The notes: generated by a model not told the origin, from the sequence alone. Numbered from the stretch's first letter, positions 47,184-60,523 are shown. The stretch is 64,000 bases of DNA from Coriolopsis trogii (GCA_020543525.1 JAHYIO010000023.1:1116001-1180000); one strand, 5' to 3'. Made by a program: numbers and translations.

Positions 47184-47416
47184 CTGGACGTCACATGGAC
47201 GTCACGATCCAAATTGCCATATATGGGAACCCGCGGGAACATTCCAGGGCGCTCGCGGGGAGTCCATCGTCATTTGCTAAGCACAACGGCGGAGTGCATA
47301 TACTCGTCCAGCAGCACATCCGACCCAACCCACAGCTTTCTTGTTCTTGTTCTCTTACCATCATCACCCATCAGTACGACTTGCTTTAATTGTCTTTATT
47401 CTCTTGCAGCCTCGTC

Positions 47417-50114
47417 ATGGACGATAACAACCACGGACACGACGGCTTTCTCCATCACATCCTCGATCCTCAACTCGGACAGACGGTCTTGAACATCGTC
47501 CGGGGTATCCTCCCTCACAACGAACACCCAGCTCAAGGAGGGGAGTCGCAGCAGAGTTCGACCGAAGCTCATAGCTCCTCTTCTTCGCCACTATCGCCTG
47601 CAGCTCCTGCTGTAACCATGTCGGAAACATCAAGTCATACAGCAGGATCGAGTACTGCCCCCATCATACCCATTGCTGTGAGTAACACATTCTGTTGGAA
47701 TCATGATAACAACGCTCACAATGGTGCTTTTATCGTCTTGGTTGCATACATATGTGTAGCCTTCATTATCCTCTAACCAGCACACGACCCCCTCTGCGAC
47801 AACCCCTGGCTTGCCTTCATACGCCGAGGTCGCAAGTACTTCATCCCTATCAGATCCGCAAGTGCACGACGTAGAGATGACTTCTGCTCCGGACGCATCT
47901 CTGTCGAGCACTCCCGAACTCTCACGGCCTCCCAGCGCACAAGCCCGCAACACCCGGCGAGCGCGAGTGGACGACGATGACGAAGACGAGGACTGGCGGG
48001 AGTCCAATCGTCAGCGGATGCACTCTTTCACCTCTGGGGACGACGAACACCGTTACATGCCCATTCCCGAGAATCACGGAGTTCCGCCACCACAAGAGGA
48101 TAGAGTTCCTCCCCAACGCAACGAAGACCCCAACCCAGGACAGCCTCGAAACGACTTGCCGCCCCCTCCGCCGTACAGCAGGATGATGTGGACGTTCGAG
48201 TTCGCGCCGTTTGGCCCCCGTCGTGGCCAAGCCGGGCCACAGGACAGGCAAGACGCACCAGCCGCTCCAGAGCCTCAGGCCCAGGCTCAACCTCAGGCTC
48301 AGGCGCACCCTCAAGATGTACCCCCTATGATGAACTTCTTCCTCAACATCCCGATTCCTGGAGGTCCTGCGCCACAGCCAGGCGCGGCTCCGAATCTCGC
48401 CCATGGTAACGCACGTCCTATGATCTTCTACCTGCCGTACCTTTACCCTCCGTTTACAGAAGGTGGACCGATCCCCGGGTTCCCCGGATTCACGTTCCAC
48501 CCGTTCCCATTCCCGTTCCCGTTCGGGATGGACATGACGGAGGAGAAGGACGACCCTGAGCGTGCGCAGAGGTTGGTCGATGGGCTAGAAGAAGTTCCGG
48601 CTGGTCTCATCAAGCGGATGGAGGTCGCGGGCGGGCCCGGGACAGGGCAAGGGGAGGTCCCAACCTGCGCCGTTTGCTTTGAAGGGCTCCTGGACCCTGA
48701 GGGGGGCGGATTCGAGGGCAATGCTGAGTTGGCGAAGGCTGAGGCGGCGGCTGCGGCTCGCGATGACGCAGCTTCTCAGCAAGGGCGCGAGACGTCAATG
48801 GACGTTGATGGAGCGGCATCTGCTCCCTCACCGTCGCCATCAGAGCAGTCGTCCGCCACCGCATCCTCGTCAAGCACTGCACCAGAGTCCTCCGGCGACA
48901 ACCAGAGCCCGAAGATTGTGGTCCTTCCATGCTCGCACGCGTTCCATGCTACGTGCCTCCTCCCGTGGTTCTCGAAGCCTGGCCGCACGACGTGCCCGTC
49001 TTGCAGGTTCGACATTGATCCCGATTCGCTCACCTATCGACCACGTCCGCTGCGGGCACGTCCTCAGCCAGAAGCGGCCGCGCAGGACGGAGCGGCTCCG
49101 CAACCACAGCCGCAACAGCAACCACAAGCTGCGCCTGTCTTGCCCCCGCTGAACATACCCTTCGACCTCCCACAGTTCTTCCCCGTACCTCCTCCTGCGG
49201 CTCAAACGACGCAGGATGCCGACAACAACCCCAACGTCGATGGTGCTCCGACGGCCAATGCTGGAGAAGCTCGTGGTGCGCGAGGACAGCAAGGACACCC
49301 GCCGCTGCCACCGTTCATCACCTTCGACATGAGAATATACCCCATCCTACCTGGACGGAATGGTGAAGCGGCACCCCAGCCTCCCTCTACGGCTGGTGCT
49401 GGTCAGAATCCTGCAGGAGCGCCCGTTTTTGGCCCGCCGCCACCGCCTCCTCCTCGTGCGGACCACAACGGGTTCCGTTTCGACAACACGCTGCTGCAGG
49501 ATGCTGTGCAGACGACGTTTGAGCGACTGCTCGGTGTACCTCTGCCCCCGTTCACGAACCAAGCTGGTCCTGGTCCCGCCCCTGGTGGCAACGATGGACC
49601 GCAGTGGTTCGCATTCACCGGACCTCTCCCTGCGGGTGTGCCGCCTATGCCTGTACCCCCTGTGAACCCGCACGCTCCTCGAGGAGGTTCGCAACAACGA
49701 CCAGGTCCGCGTCGGCCGAAGCGACAATGGGCTCCTCCGCCGCCTCCAGGCCCGACGCTTCGCCAGGTCGTCGAGCGTAACGAGCGCGCGATGGGTCTCC
49801 GCTGCTCGGACGTGAGCTGCGGTGTCGGTCCTTCCGATGACGATCCCGTCTCATCAATCGACTTGTCCACATTGCCGCAGATCTCCATCCGGCCTCTCAA
49901 GTCCGACACGTCGGGCAGAGAGACGGTGTGCGAGCATAAGTTCCACCCGGCGTGCCTGGTCAGCGCTGAGCGTGTGGCCGGGTGGGGACATGAGGTCAAG
50001 ACTGGGGAGCCGGCGGGCGACGATGAGGATGTGGAGGTGTCCTGTCCCGTCTGCCGGGCCTTGGGAGTCATCTCGCGCACCGAGTGGGAGGATGGCGCGT
50101 GCGCCTTGGCCTGA
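47417..50114 (+). CDS. Large protein with two RING-type zinc modules (probable E3 ubiquitin ligase)
   Basis: The start at 47417 reads MDDNNHGHDGFLHHILDP. One 103-nt intron (47678-47780) is followed by a single 2.3-kb exon; total 864 residues. Most of the chain is disordered and rich in Pro, Gln, Ala and Ser, with FHPFPFPFPFG near 48500. The first RING-H2 starts with CAVC (48666). It has an 84-residue Ser/Ala-rich insert where 9-39 residues are usual, and resumes as LPCSHAFHATCLLPWF ... TTCPSCRFDID (to about 49017). The C-terminal module (about 49801-50067) has CSDVSC, VCEHKFHPACLV and VSCPVCRALG, again with a long loop. RING-H2 proteins recruit E2 enzymes for ubiquitin transfer; the substrate is unknown and no membrane segment is seen. 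It is head to head with the candidate cysteine-rich gene. Confidence 0.82.
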
Positions 50115-53100
50115 GCGAGCGTCAGTGCTCCAGACATAGACCGTCCGCTCCGTGGTCTGTTACGCCTTGTTCATGACGAGGACTGATTCACCACCTTTGA
50201 GCGTTTCTCGACATACCATATGCATCCCTTTTCCGTCCGATTCCGTATGTATTGTTTTCTTCTATTCGCACCTCCATCTGCTTCGCATATCAGTTGCATT
50301 GTACCGTAGACAGACATATGATATTGCCATTGTACAACAGGATACACGTGTAGGAATATATAATTCAGTCAAACTCTAATCCCTCATCGCGGCGTGGCAG
50401 GGCCTCATCTTGTGCTCATCCGCCCTAGAAGGCTATTCGCTGTACCAAGTTCTCAGCCCCAGCTCGCACTCAGCGGCGAGCATGGGTACCGCGATCTATA
50501 TGGAGCCGTACCTTGTCCTTGGAAAGGTTCAGTGCGTGCCGAGAAGCTGCGAAGGCGCGATGCGACACAGGGCCGCTTCGATTTCAGTCTTCGCGTTCTC
50601 GACTCATGTGCGGATGCGCTCACCTGGACGCTCATTCTATCGATAGCGAGGCAGAACTGACCTCCTGGGCCGTCCTTCCGTACCAACCTCGGGCATAACT
50701 TCATGCTCTCTTTCGTCCTGCACATCGTGACCGTGGCCCGTGAGCCATGAGCCGTGAACCGTGAGCTGAGTAGGCTCCATTGTCCTGGAGGGGCGACTAT
50801 AGGCAATTCGGACGGACACTCACTGGCGTTGCGTCCAGCCCGTCTCAGTAGGGCTTCTCCTCCGTGTGTCTTCCATCGATCGTTCAACGTTTCTGACGAC
50901 AAGGTGGTGGGCCCGTTGGTGCAGTTCTTGAACTGTCTCTTCCGTCCCCACAGGAGGCGCCTTTGCGGTCCTAACGGAGCCTGCAGCCAGTGGGGGGGAG
51001 AGGTCGACCGGCCATGAGGCTGGCAAGCTTGAGCTTGAATGTGCGTGCCAGTGACAGCTCTCGCCTCCGCTCTGCTCTCAGTCTTGTGGGATCGGACGAG
51101 CGAGCGAGATTAGTGCCCCGATGCCCGATGTACCGTTCTCTGTTCGACCTTCGCTGTGCGTCAACGGTGGCCCGACGTGCCTATCAAGCCGACTCGGACA
51201 CTTTGCAACGCGAAACGGCATAGATTCTGACAGGCCTAGGGGAGGAGGCGAGCGGAGGCGATTATGGACAGGTCAGCAGCACCCGGCGTACTTGCGGACA
51301 GCGCTTGCCCCATCTGCACTGTCGCAAATGGCTCGTCTTCGATCGGTCGACGACCGCCTCCCCCCAGCTTTTCCGACACCTTGCATGCTAGCATAGACAT
51401 AACTCCCACACAGGCATGCGAACAAATGGTCCGTGCTCACCGGGGTCCGTCCGTACCCCCAGCACCGAACTGGGGTTGCTCGTACGCTCGTGCACCGTGT
51501 GCCATGCGCGATCCCGAGCCCTCTTCGTTTCTCTTACTGGCCCCTTTTCTGCGCCACTTTCTGATACTGGGTACTGTATGGGTGGACGGGAATCGAGGGC
51601 ACGCGCGCGTCGCAAAAAGGATAGATGATCCCAGACGTGATTGGCTTGTCATCGAGAGAGGCCTGCCAGGGTGTGTGGGTCGCCGCGCTCGGAGCCTGTT
51701 GCAAGACAGGACAGGCAGGACAGAGCCATGGCCTCGTATCCGGCGACAAAGTGTGATCTGCGGAGCCCCCGGATGTCCCTCGGAGTCCAAGGGCCAAGGG
51801 GTCGTCATGCTCTTTGCGCGTCCTTGGCCTCGCGCTAGTGCAAGGGGAGTTGAATCGCAAAGAAGCAAGGGGTCTCGCAGGTCACAGACCGCAGGACGGC
51901 ACAGGGCCAGCGACGGATTCGGACGCCCGTCAGTTGCTGCTGGATCGATTGCGAATTGTATACGGGCGAACGACTCGGGGGCGTGCGCATCCGGCGTCGC
52001 GGCCGTGTCAATCGCGCATCGTCGGCCGCTAACGCGAACGCGAATCGAATGAATCGGCCAGGGACAGTTCTGAGCGTCGCCGCCTGCGTCAGAGGGGGTT
52101 CTGTGTTCTAGCGGGGACGTTGACTTGGCCGCAAGATAGCATCCGCACGATAACCTTCTCGACCGAGTCGCCCTCAGTGCCCTCCCCCCTTGAGGGCTCG
52201 AAGTGGTAGTTTGGGCCCAAAGACCCTGAGAAAGCGGTGGGAGGAAGCCTCCACATCGGCGCTTCTGCCACAATTAGCTTGTCGCTGGGATAAAAGTACC
52301 GGAGAGGACGCTCGAAAGGAGGGTGAATCATGGGGAGGTTATTCCCTGCCACCTCCCGAGTTCGACGCCGATGGCATACTGTCCTGCTATAAAGTTTGGG
52401 AGCTCTCAGCTTGAATACTCGTCTCCGGTAAGACGTGCGTGCCGCATACACCCGCGCCTAGAACAACACATACCTGTCACTGACATGGCTCGGTGTGTTC
52501 GGCCTGAGTCCAGCGTTCGCTCATGCTTCCAGTGGGCGTTCTATTGGGCAACGTTCGCGGGGCTCCGAGGTATATGGCCATTGGAGGCCGCCTCTATGGT
52601 ATCTTCGAAGTACATTTACATTCAGTCCTAAATGGTTGAATCTGTCAGCCGGGTGCTCTCCACAATCACGCACCCTGGTTGCTATCTCAATTTGCAAGGG
52701 ATGTCGACAATGGCGTCTCGCAATACATCCTCCAGAATCGCACCCTGGACGCCTCCGCCTCAACCCTGCAGACCTTATCCTGACGTGACTGACATTCGAC
52801 GGGTTGAATAAGGTTGATGAGCGACTTTGTAATCCGCGGGCTACGATGTTTGGCTTTGGCGCCATGCCCCTTCGGAAACGTACGCACCATAGAGGCGCCT
52901 ACATCTCCGCGTGCACACTCGTTCTGTGCAACTACTCAGCCGGATATGCTGGTACCACCGGGGATGTCGACGGCGGAATGTCCAACTGCGTGGACAAGGG
53001 CGGTGCAAGAGGCGCGGGGTTCAAGTAACCTTGACTTCTGCCTCAGAGTATGTGGCGCAATTGACAGGACGCTTCCCTGCCATCAAGTCCGATGAGGAAG

Positions 53101-56100
53101 TTGGAGGACGAAGCCAGGCGATGTAGGCGATGTGGACGATTATATCACTCGGACCGATGGGGAAGACCGGGCAAGGGGCATGCAAGGTTGGAGTTACACA
53201 AAGGGCAGAGGGTCATTGGAACGCAACTGACTGTTTGGACGAGTCTCAGGGTATGTGCCTAGGGCATATACCCTCTTCGAGATGGAAACTCTGCGACGGT
53301 CGGAGGAAGCATCGTTATAGAGCTTTGATTGTTTCGGGTTGGCAGAATCAACGTACATCTTGACTTGAAGCTTGTCACGTCTATCGGGTGAGCACCCCGA
53401 GTGACTGAGTCGTTAGATAGCGGCGCTCATCAATAAGGGGTGCGACTGTGACATCGTTTATGTGGCTGGAGGAATGTGAACTTCATCGCGTATTAAGGCT
53501 GGACAAAAATACACTCACCGTCTGCCCTTGCAGACGTACAAACTACGGTCATACTTGCCTAATGGATAATTGAAGCCGCCCTGGGTAAATTTGTTATGTG
53601 AGCGACCCACATCTCTAAGAGACTGACCGGGCTCATGATTTGAGGTTCATGGATCGATGGAATCGGGCAGTACTACTCATGAAGCACGCAGGTGTCACAT
53701 CAGCACGGGTTGTATAACGACCGATTGGGCCGCAGTCGCCCCTGAAAATGTGCCTGTAAGCAGTCAAACAGGGAAGGATGTGGATTGACAACCGCTGTGA
53801 AGCTCCGTTACGACACCGAAAGCAATGGCAGCGGGTCACATCGGCATGCATCGATGATAGCACCATCGAGCTGGCCATAGGGGACCATATACAATGCCGC
53901 TGGCAAACCATTTCCGAGTCTACTGCCATCGCACAAATGTGGATCAAAATTGGGGTCCTTACGCTCGGATATCGGATCTTGCTGACTGGTTTACGGTATG
54001 CTACGCGAGGGGATACGTCTTCGCTAGCAGAGCCGCGATCCCTATCACTGAAAGCGTGAGTATAGCTACCGATTTGTGCAGGATGCGTACCCACAGGTTT
54101 CAGTTCCGCCCTCTTCGTACGGCGCTGTCCATATGGCGTAAGAGAAGGTGCAGTCTCCATCGTCACGATGATGCCGCTACTTCGCTTCCAAATGTTGGAT
54201 GCACTCTCTGACCCCCCTGCGTAGGCATGACGTCGGGATATACCTTGTTTGACAGTGTCGGCGCTCCGGCATTTGGAGGGTTCTGTCCTTGAGGTTTAGC
54301 GACATTAAGAGAATGTCAGAGACTCACATTTACTCTCGATATCTCCTCAGCTCCACTTGTGAGTGTAGCACGTTTCTATGGATTCCACGGTCCATAGATA
54401 TGAGTCTCCGAGTTTACAAGGCGGTACGCACCGTCTGGATGTGACAAACGATCTGAGGCCTGATCATATGGATGTCAACCTGTCCGGTCGGACGGCTGCC
54501 AAGTGGTCATAGATATTCAGCAATTGATTCAGCCGCAGAGGCAAGTAACAGGTGTCGTATCTGTCTCCCCTAGTACACAGAACGATTGTCGGGACCTCTC
54601 GTGTGTGTAGAGTCGTACTGCACGTATATGCGCTGAGATGTGAGCGCTAACCTGCCAAATTATCGCCGTTGACGTTGAGGATCGATACATCTGTTCCAGG
54701 TGTGGGTTATGGCGAGACGGCAAGCTGAAAGCGACGGGTGTAGCCCGGCGCGCCAAAACTCACAGCACCATGGTGTGACGAGATTCACGAGAGGTCACAG
54801 CACGTGATTGACGCGTAACAGCTTTTGCCCTGGACCCAGCTGAAGTTCGAGTCAAAGTGCCGCTCGTCACAGGGACCGCATTCTTTCCCCCTCTTCCGAC
54901 CCTTGTTGCCTTATAACGGACCTATCCTTGCTATAATACGGACACCTCGCCGTCTGGGGCGTCCTACGAGACTCGAGCATCATCCTGGCTCTGGGTGGAA
55001 CTGGGTGTCGGCGACGGTCTTGTCGCGTGGAAAACGAGGCGTGTGTACGTGCATTCTCCCTCAATACTCAATAGATCAGATGTACACGGAAATGCGGGGC
55101 GAACAACAACGCCTAACGGACAACACAAGACGCCATGTCCGTCATCGAAACACGAACATCGTGCCGACTTGTGGGTGCATATATGCGCGCGGGTAATGAG
55201 TTGAGCGGCGGTACAAGGTGCGGCCAACACGCAGCTACGCTCTTTACTGACGTCTTGTTGCCGCAGCGTACCAAGCTCCCAGGACTGAGATCCAGGCCAG
55301 TAGTTCCATTTCATCTTCCACGCTCGCCGCTCCGACCTGCTTCCCCCTGCCTCGCCGCCGCCAGATCGGGCCACTCTGTCCGGAGCAGGGGGATCCAGAG
55401 CGAGAACTCGCCTCACAACTCGCCTGGTCCTCCATCGGCTCAGGTGCGAGGCATCTAAACCACAATCACAAGGCCCCCTCATGACCGTCCCTCTGGAAAT
55501 GAGTAACAGGCGATGCGATACGCCACATATTCGACCGGTTCTGATCTGCATCGGCACTTTTCCCTCCCACTATCCTCCACGTTCAAACGCGTCCCACACG
55601 CTTCCTTGCCGCAGATCGAACGGCGTTGCCGCATACTCGCCTGCCACAGCACTACGCATCAAGCTAGCTCACGGAAATGCACGCACTCCAACGCTCGCAG
55701 ACGCCTTGCGCGATCGTCGTGCACTCTTCAATCGTCCACGATTCCATCGAACGCACAGGGATGACCTCGAGGGCCGGCCACGAGGCACGCATGCCCCAAC
55801 TCGTGCCCCCCGTATCATCTCACGCATCACATGCCCAGAGGCGTGTCTTTCTCTGCTCCGGTGAGATGCCGTGGCGAGTGGTGAGGAGGTGCGAAGTTGC
55901 GAGCTTCACAGTTGATCGGCATTGGGATAGCTTACAGCATTCCCTCGCTTACAATCCTGCCTTCCGCGGCGGGAAACGTCAAGTGTGGATCGCTGTGATA
56001 CCCAAACACAGGCTGCGCACGACTCTACTCCGAGTCACATCGGACACGGAAGCGCTAGGCAAGGTAAGCAGACAGTATCGTTCGCACAACGTCATTGCGT

Positions 56101-56742
56101 TTGTCAGTGTTCGAAAGGGCGGGAGTTGTATGCATTCAACACGTGTGGTGTGCTACAACAGATTGCGACGGTGCGAGCCGGTTACGGGGGAGAAGAATGC
56201 GCGACATGCGGGGGAACGAAACTGCGGTATGTGTACAACACGATGTCCACGATGGTTGAAAGAAAAGCATGAAGAACGGCGCGCGGCGCGGAGGCACGGC
56301 GACTCGACTTGAAACTGCGAGATCACGAAAGCAAGACGGAATGCGAGAATGAACGATGAATGGGGTGGTGTGATGTGTGGATGTTGACCTGGAGGGATGG
56401 GGAGATGCATGCGTTATCCAGTGCGAGACAGTGGTGATACAGAGCGATATGCAATAAAGAGGTGAGAGGTGGATGTGTCGCATATCCGAGACTTCCTGGC
56501 CTGAGCTGGGACTGTCATAGCTGTTGCGACGAGAACGCTTGAGTGCGTCGGGGTTTCATGAGGCGATGGGAGGCGGGAGGAGGCGCGCAAAGAGAAGGGA
56601 TGGGGTGTTAAGGTGCGTGCATTATCATTATAGCCTGGCCTGCGAGACAGACGATAGGTGAGCATCATTGTCCAAATGCCTCTCTCACCCGCGACGTGAC
56701 TGACCATTGGAGGGTATCGTCGTCAAGGATATAGGCATAAGT
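50115..56742. other. 6.6-kb stretch without a supported gene
   Basis: The longest gap in the window. The left third (50.4-52.3 kb) is GC-rich and carries long overlapping open frames on both strands (for example 51437-52273 minus and 51264-52052 plus). These look like chance frames: Arg/Pro/Ser-rich, with no domains. The middle (53.4-54.8 kb) is more AT-rich with frequent stops. A degenerate 9-10 bp GTGAGCC-type repeat lies at 50737-50766. No transposase, reverse transcriptase or tRNA could be recognised. Confidence 0.4.
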
Positions 56743-57907
56743 TCAATGTGACGGGCGGGCGCCGAAGTGCGCGATCCAGTAGTCGTCGTCATCCTTCTGT
56801 GGCCTTGTGAGGCCGAGGAAGGTACTATTACCCAGGAGGAGATCGACACGCCGCATGCCCGCTTTGCGCTCTGCAACGTTTGTGGGGTCTTCTGCACACC
56901 GCTGCACGAACGCATCCGAGTATTCCTGTATCCTCCCTACGGGGATCCAGGCTTGGCGCTGCATGCGATTGACGATCTTGCGCAAGTCTTCGTACATCGC
57001 GTTGAAGACGTCACGGACCAATAGCTCACCACCGTCGTCTCGATTGACGACAAGAGTCCATTGGGGGAAGCCCTCGTAATGGATGGTCATCTGGCGGAGC
57101 GGTGGGTCTTCGCAGACCTTGCGCTGGAGGTAGTTATCGACCTCCCCTCTCGACAGTCTCCGAGGGTACGCGGCGCGCGATAGATCGCGGATGTCAATGA
57201 GATCGACAGGCTTGGTCACATCAAAGTCGATACGGAGCTTTCGCCCTGTGCTGTACGTGTTGTACGGACACAGCTGCCAGTGCAATCGCACCTCGCTCGT
57301 CCGATACGGCACTCGCGGGGCCGGCGTCGATGCAGTCGACCGCGGCATGGCTATGACGCAGGGAGAAGGTGAGCCTAGATGCTCTGATCGCAGATCATCG
57401 GATGCAGAAATACATACAGTGCTTCAGGATCGACTTGATCGGCTTGCCGTGTATTGGTCGCGGGGAGGGAGACACGAGACCCTGCATGACCTGCACGGGC
57501 GATGGCTCGTGGAGGGGCGACGCACGGCGTGGCCTTGGCTTTAGAATCTCCGGGCTAGGCGTCAACGTCTGGCGACTGATAGTCTTCTCCATCTGGGAGG
57601 TCATGACATGCCATGCTTCGCTCCGCATCTCTGTCTGGGGCGTCGGGGAACGCACCGATGGGACGCGGTAGGACGCCAAAGGCGACGAGTACGGCGTGTG
57701 CTGTCTCCGCCAGGGAGTGGGAGACGTGGAGGGTGTGGTGGGCGTGCTGGAGGATACGGAGCTGCCGCTGCTGTCCGAGGACGCCCAGCCCTCGATAAGT
57801 GGGGGTGGCGTCGGGACTCCCCCCTCCCCTAGAGTCGGAAGGTCGAGCGGCTTGAATTTGGGAGCCGGCGGCGTAGACACGCCTGCGATCCTCTTGATGA
57901 ACTCCAT
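56743..57907 (-). CDS. DUF6699 domain protein
   Basis: The start at 57907 reads MEFIKRIAGVSTPPAPKFKP. About 160 disordered Ser/Pro-rich residues follow, with many TP/SP sites, ending GKPIKSILKH. A 67-nt intron (GTATGT..TAG, about 57418-57352) leads to the conserved part. This begins EVRLHWQLCPYNTYSTG and continues with LRIDFDVTKPVDLIDI, LRQMTIHYEGFPQWTLVV, LLVRDVFNAMYEDLRKIV and GMRRVDLLLGNSTFLGLT. These are the landmarks of DUF6699, a family expanded in Agaricomycetes with no known activity. The stop is at 56743-56745; total about 365 residues. Confidence 0.85.
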
Positions 57908-59516
57908 GGACACGATGCGGGGACGATCACGGCAGAAGGGGAGAGGGGAGGCAGGAAGGGGAGTACGGAGGGTAGCTTGGGGCGTGCGGATCGCTGCGGG
58001 GAGGGCGGGGCGAGGTGAGCTGTGGTCGGAGCGGAGGGAGATATACGGATTGTGGACGGTGCGGGGGCGAGATAGGGGGCAGGAGGATCGCAGACGAGGC
58101 TGGGGCGTACTCACTGAGATGGTCGTAGCAGAATGGAACGTCCGAACGGCGCAAGAGGCGAGGGCCCCCACAGTCAAGCTCCCCGAGCAGTTATGGACCG
58201 AGAGGCCCCCACAGGAAAGCGCTAGATGCCAGCGGGGTGAGCGGACGAGAAGGAGGGGAAGGCCAACAAGTGCGAGGCCACTGCAGGACGGCCCAATATA
58301 ATCCGTCCTCGCCCCCAACACGAGGCAGCTTCGTCCATCCCATCTCCGGCCCGCCTCCCAGCGCGCCTACCGCCACAATCCCCCGTCCGTGACCACTACC
58401 TCCCGTCACGTGCCGTTCCCCATGTTTTCCCCTGTTGTCCGCTGTGGGTCCATCCTGCTCTCTACGCCCATTCTGCGCACAGGTACATGCCCAGCAATGT
58501 CGCAGATGCATCGTCCGCGCAGCCTGGGGTCCCCCAAAAGAACCCCTCATATGGCTACCTACCCGCAATAGCCCTCGCAGATGAATGCCCAGGGCACGCC
58601 TTCTCTCACACGCGTTTACGTCGCGGCCGCTCCAGCTTTCTATGCGATCACAGCCGGAGTGCACTTGTGGCCTCCAAAATCCGATATCAGGATGTTTGAC
58701 GTTCTGCAAGATCTTCACGTACCGTATTGCGGTTGACCGCGCTCGAGACTCGAGTCTGCCAAGGACCGTGCCGACAGTTTCCAGAGAACGTCCCGAGGAC
58801 GAAAACGTGGCTGTGCCTTCCACGATCACCCTTCTCCTTCGACGCTGTACCTCGACTTCTCCGGGCTGCGAATGACGATAACCTGGTCCGGGGGGCCGAT
58901 GTCTGGCAAATGTGATTGCTTGGCAGCCGCACAGACTGTTGCTGCACACCCGACCATAGGGCTCTCAGGTTGTCCTTCTTGCGCTCATATAACCAACGTA
59001 CGTTACAATAGGAGATCTCGCATCCTTCCATGATCCTGAAGAGTACTCACGCGCGCCTCTTCCATCCGCTCATACACGCACTGGCGCGCAATCCCACGGA
59101 GTCACGGGCGATGCAACTCAAGATATCCATGTATGGCAGACATTGCCACCAAGCTCCGTCGCGCCCACAATTCCCGATTCTTACCAGAAATCTACTGGAT
59201 ATGGGGTGGCCCTCTGGGCCAGAGGGCGATGTCGGTCACCTATCCTGGCTTTCCTAGGACCGCTGATTATCATCCACACCCCAACTACGAGCGATGGCCC
59301 CGCGATAATACCAAACGCCTATCTACATATGGGGAGGGAGCGACGGTATCCACGTTTGACCTACAGCGACCCGAGTCATCCGCCTGAGCCCAGCCGGAAC
59401 CGCACATCCCCATCGACCTGTCAGCTCGAGTCGTTCAGACAAGGATGCCGAAAGCCAGGAGCGGAACCGTTTCCTATCTCTATCGTCTGCGGCCCCGCCA
59501 ACGGCTGCCGCGCCGT
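57908..59516. other. Intergenic region upstream of the DUF6699 gene
   Basis: This 1.6-kb divergent spacer carries the DUF6699 promoter. It contains an intronless open frame at 59133-59387 (plus; MADIATKLRRAHNSRFLPE, 84 residues, Tyr/Pro/Arg-rich), which could be a small gene or an upstream exon of the next one. Otherwise nothing is recognised. Confidence 0.35.
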
Positions 59517-60523
59517 ATGAGCGACCAAGCTCTGGAAGAAGAGTACCGGAAGACAAAGTTTGGCACGCCTGGGCCCGTCGACGCCTGGCTTGCTGCGCGG
59601 ATACCGCACAGCGTCACGGATTACACCGACACGGCGACAGGAACGGACTCAGACTATGGGTCAGGCTGGGATACAAGCTCAAACTCCAGCTCCAGCACCA
59701 CGTCCCCTACCGCAGGCGCAGGCGCAGACGAAGAAGCAGTCATCTGCACAGTGCAGCTTCGGTGCATCAAGGTGAGCCGTTTCTCATCCATAGCCACGGG
59801 CCTACCGCACCCCCCACCCCGCACATCCCACACACACACCTATGCATCTCCGCGAACGCCACCGTTCCGAGTCCGACGTGGTTCGCGAAGCCTTCCTCTC
59901 TGCACGCACCGCGAACCTAGACCTGTGGCTGACGAGCGTCCGCGCATATTCATTGTTCCTGGACACATTTCGGGCTCGCGCGACTCTCTCTCCGCACTCT
60001 CCGCCCCACCCCATCCGACTCGACCGGACCAGGCCCCGAGCGACGACACCATTTTCTGCGACCCAGACACGCTCGTCCTGCAACTGACGACGCGCCCGTG
60101 TACGCACGCGCATGCGCCCGACGCCTCGCCCTCCGTCGTCTTGGGCACGTACGAAGGGGACCCCGACAGCCTCGACGCCCCGCGCTGGGCCAAGCTCCCG
60201 GTGAACGAACCGGTCGTCTTCCGGGACAGCACGGCGGCAGTGGCGGCGCTTCTCAGACGCAGCTGCAGCAGCCGCACAGGCAGATGCCCACGGGGGTCGG
60301 ATGAGATGGCGGTGAGCGTCTGCGTTTCGCCATTCAGTCCCGACTACGGATGGCTGACGGCGTGTGGGGGATTTGGGGACGATATACATAGATCCTGCTC
60401 GAGTCGCTGCGTGCGGTCAGTCTTGACGGGTGAGGGACAGCGCGGACAGGGTCGCGGACGCCGCAGGGTGCTTGTCCGGCCTCGCGCGCCCGAGCCCGAA
60501 GTGAGCTTCCCAGAGTTCAATGA
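59517..60523 (+). CDS. Unknown protein, tentative multi-exon model
   Basis: I do not recognise this protein. The first exon (59517-59772; in-frame alternative ATG at 59445) reads MSDQALEEEYRKTKFGTPGP, then VDAWLAARIPHSVTDYTDT, a Ser/Asp-rich stretch and EEAVICTVQLRCIK, ending at a GTGAGC donor. A later exon carries DDTIFCDPDTLVLQL and PRWAKLPVNEPVVFRDSTA, ending at MA before another GTGAGC (60309). After an intron ending in CATAG the frame continues ILLESLRAVSLDG, and a last short exon would stop at 60521-60523. The joint between the first two parts is unclear (a 260-nt intron or an extra exon near 59870). There are no membrane helices or zinc motifs. Confidence 0.42.

Noticed and set aside
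51437..52273. 278-codon frame (minus), with a 262-codon frame on the other strand
   Set aside because: Both are long because the DNA is GC-rich. Composition is Arg/Pro/Ser-heavy, the two overlap on opposite strands, and neither shows a motif.
53633..54166. 177-codon minus frame with an overlapping plus frame containing a hydrophobic stretch
   Set aside because: Two frames compete for the same DNA, with no family resemblance and many rare-looking residue runs.
55677..56312. 211-codon frame on the plus strand
   Set aside because: No recognisable domain, no supporting introns or promoter signal, and an atypical composition; likely chance.
58191..58949. 252-codon frame upstream of the DUF6699 gene (minus)
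   Set aside because: It lies in the promoter/leader region, lacks any domain, and the coding frame of the gene starts at 57907.
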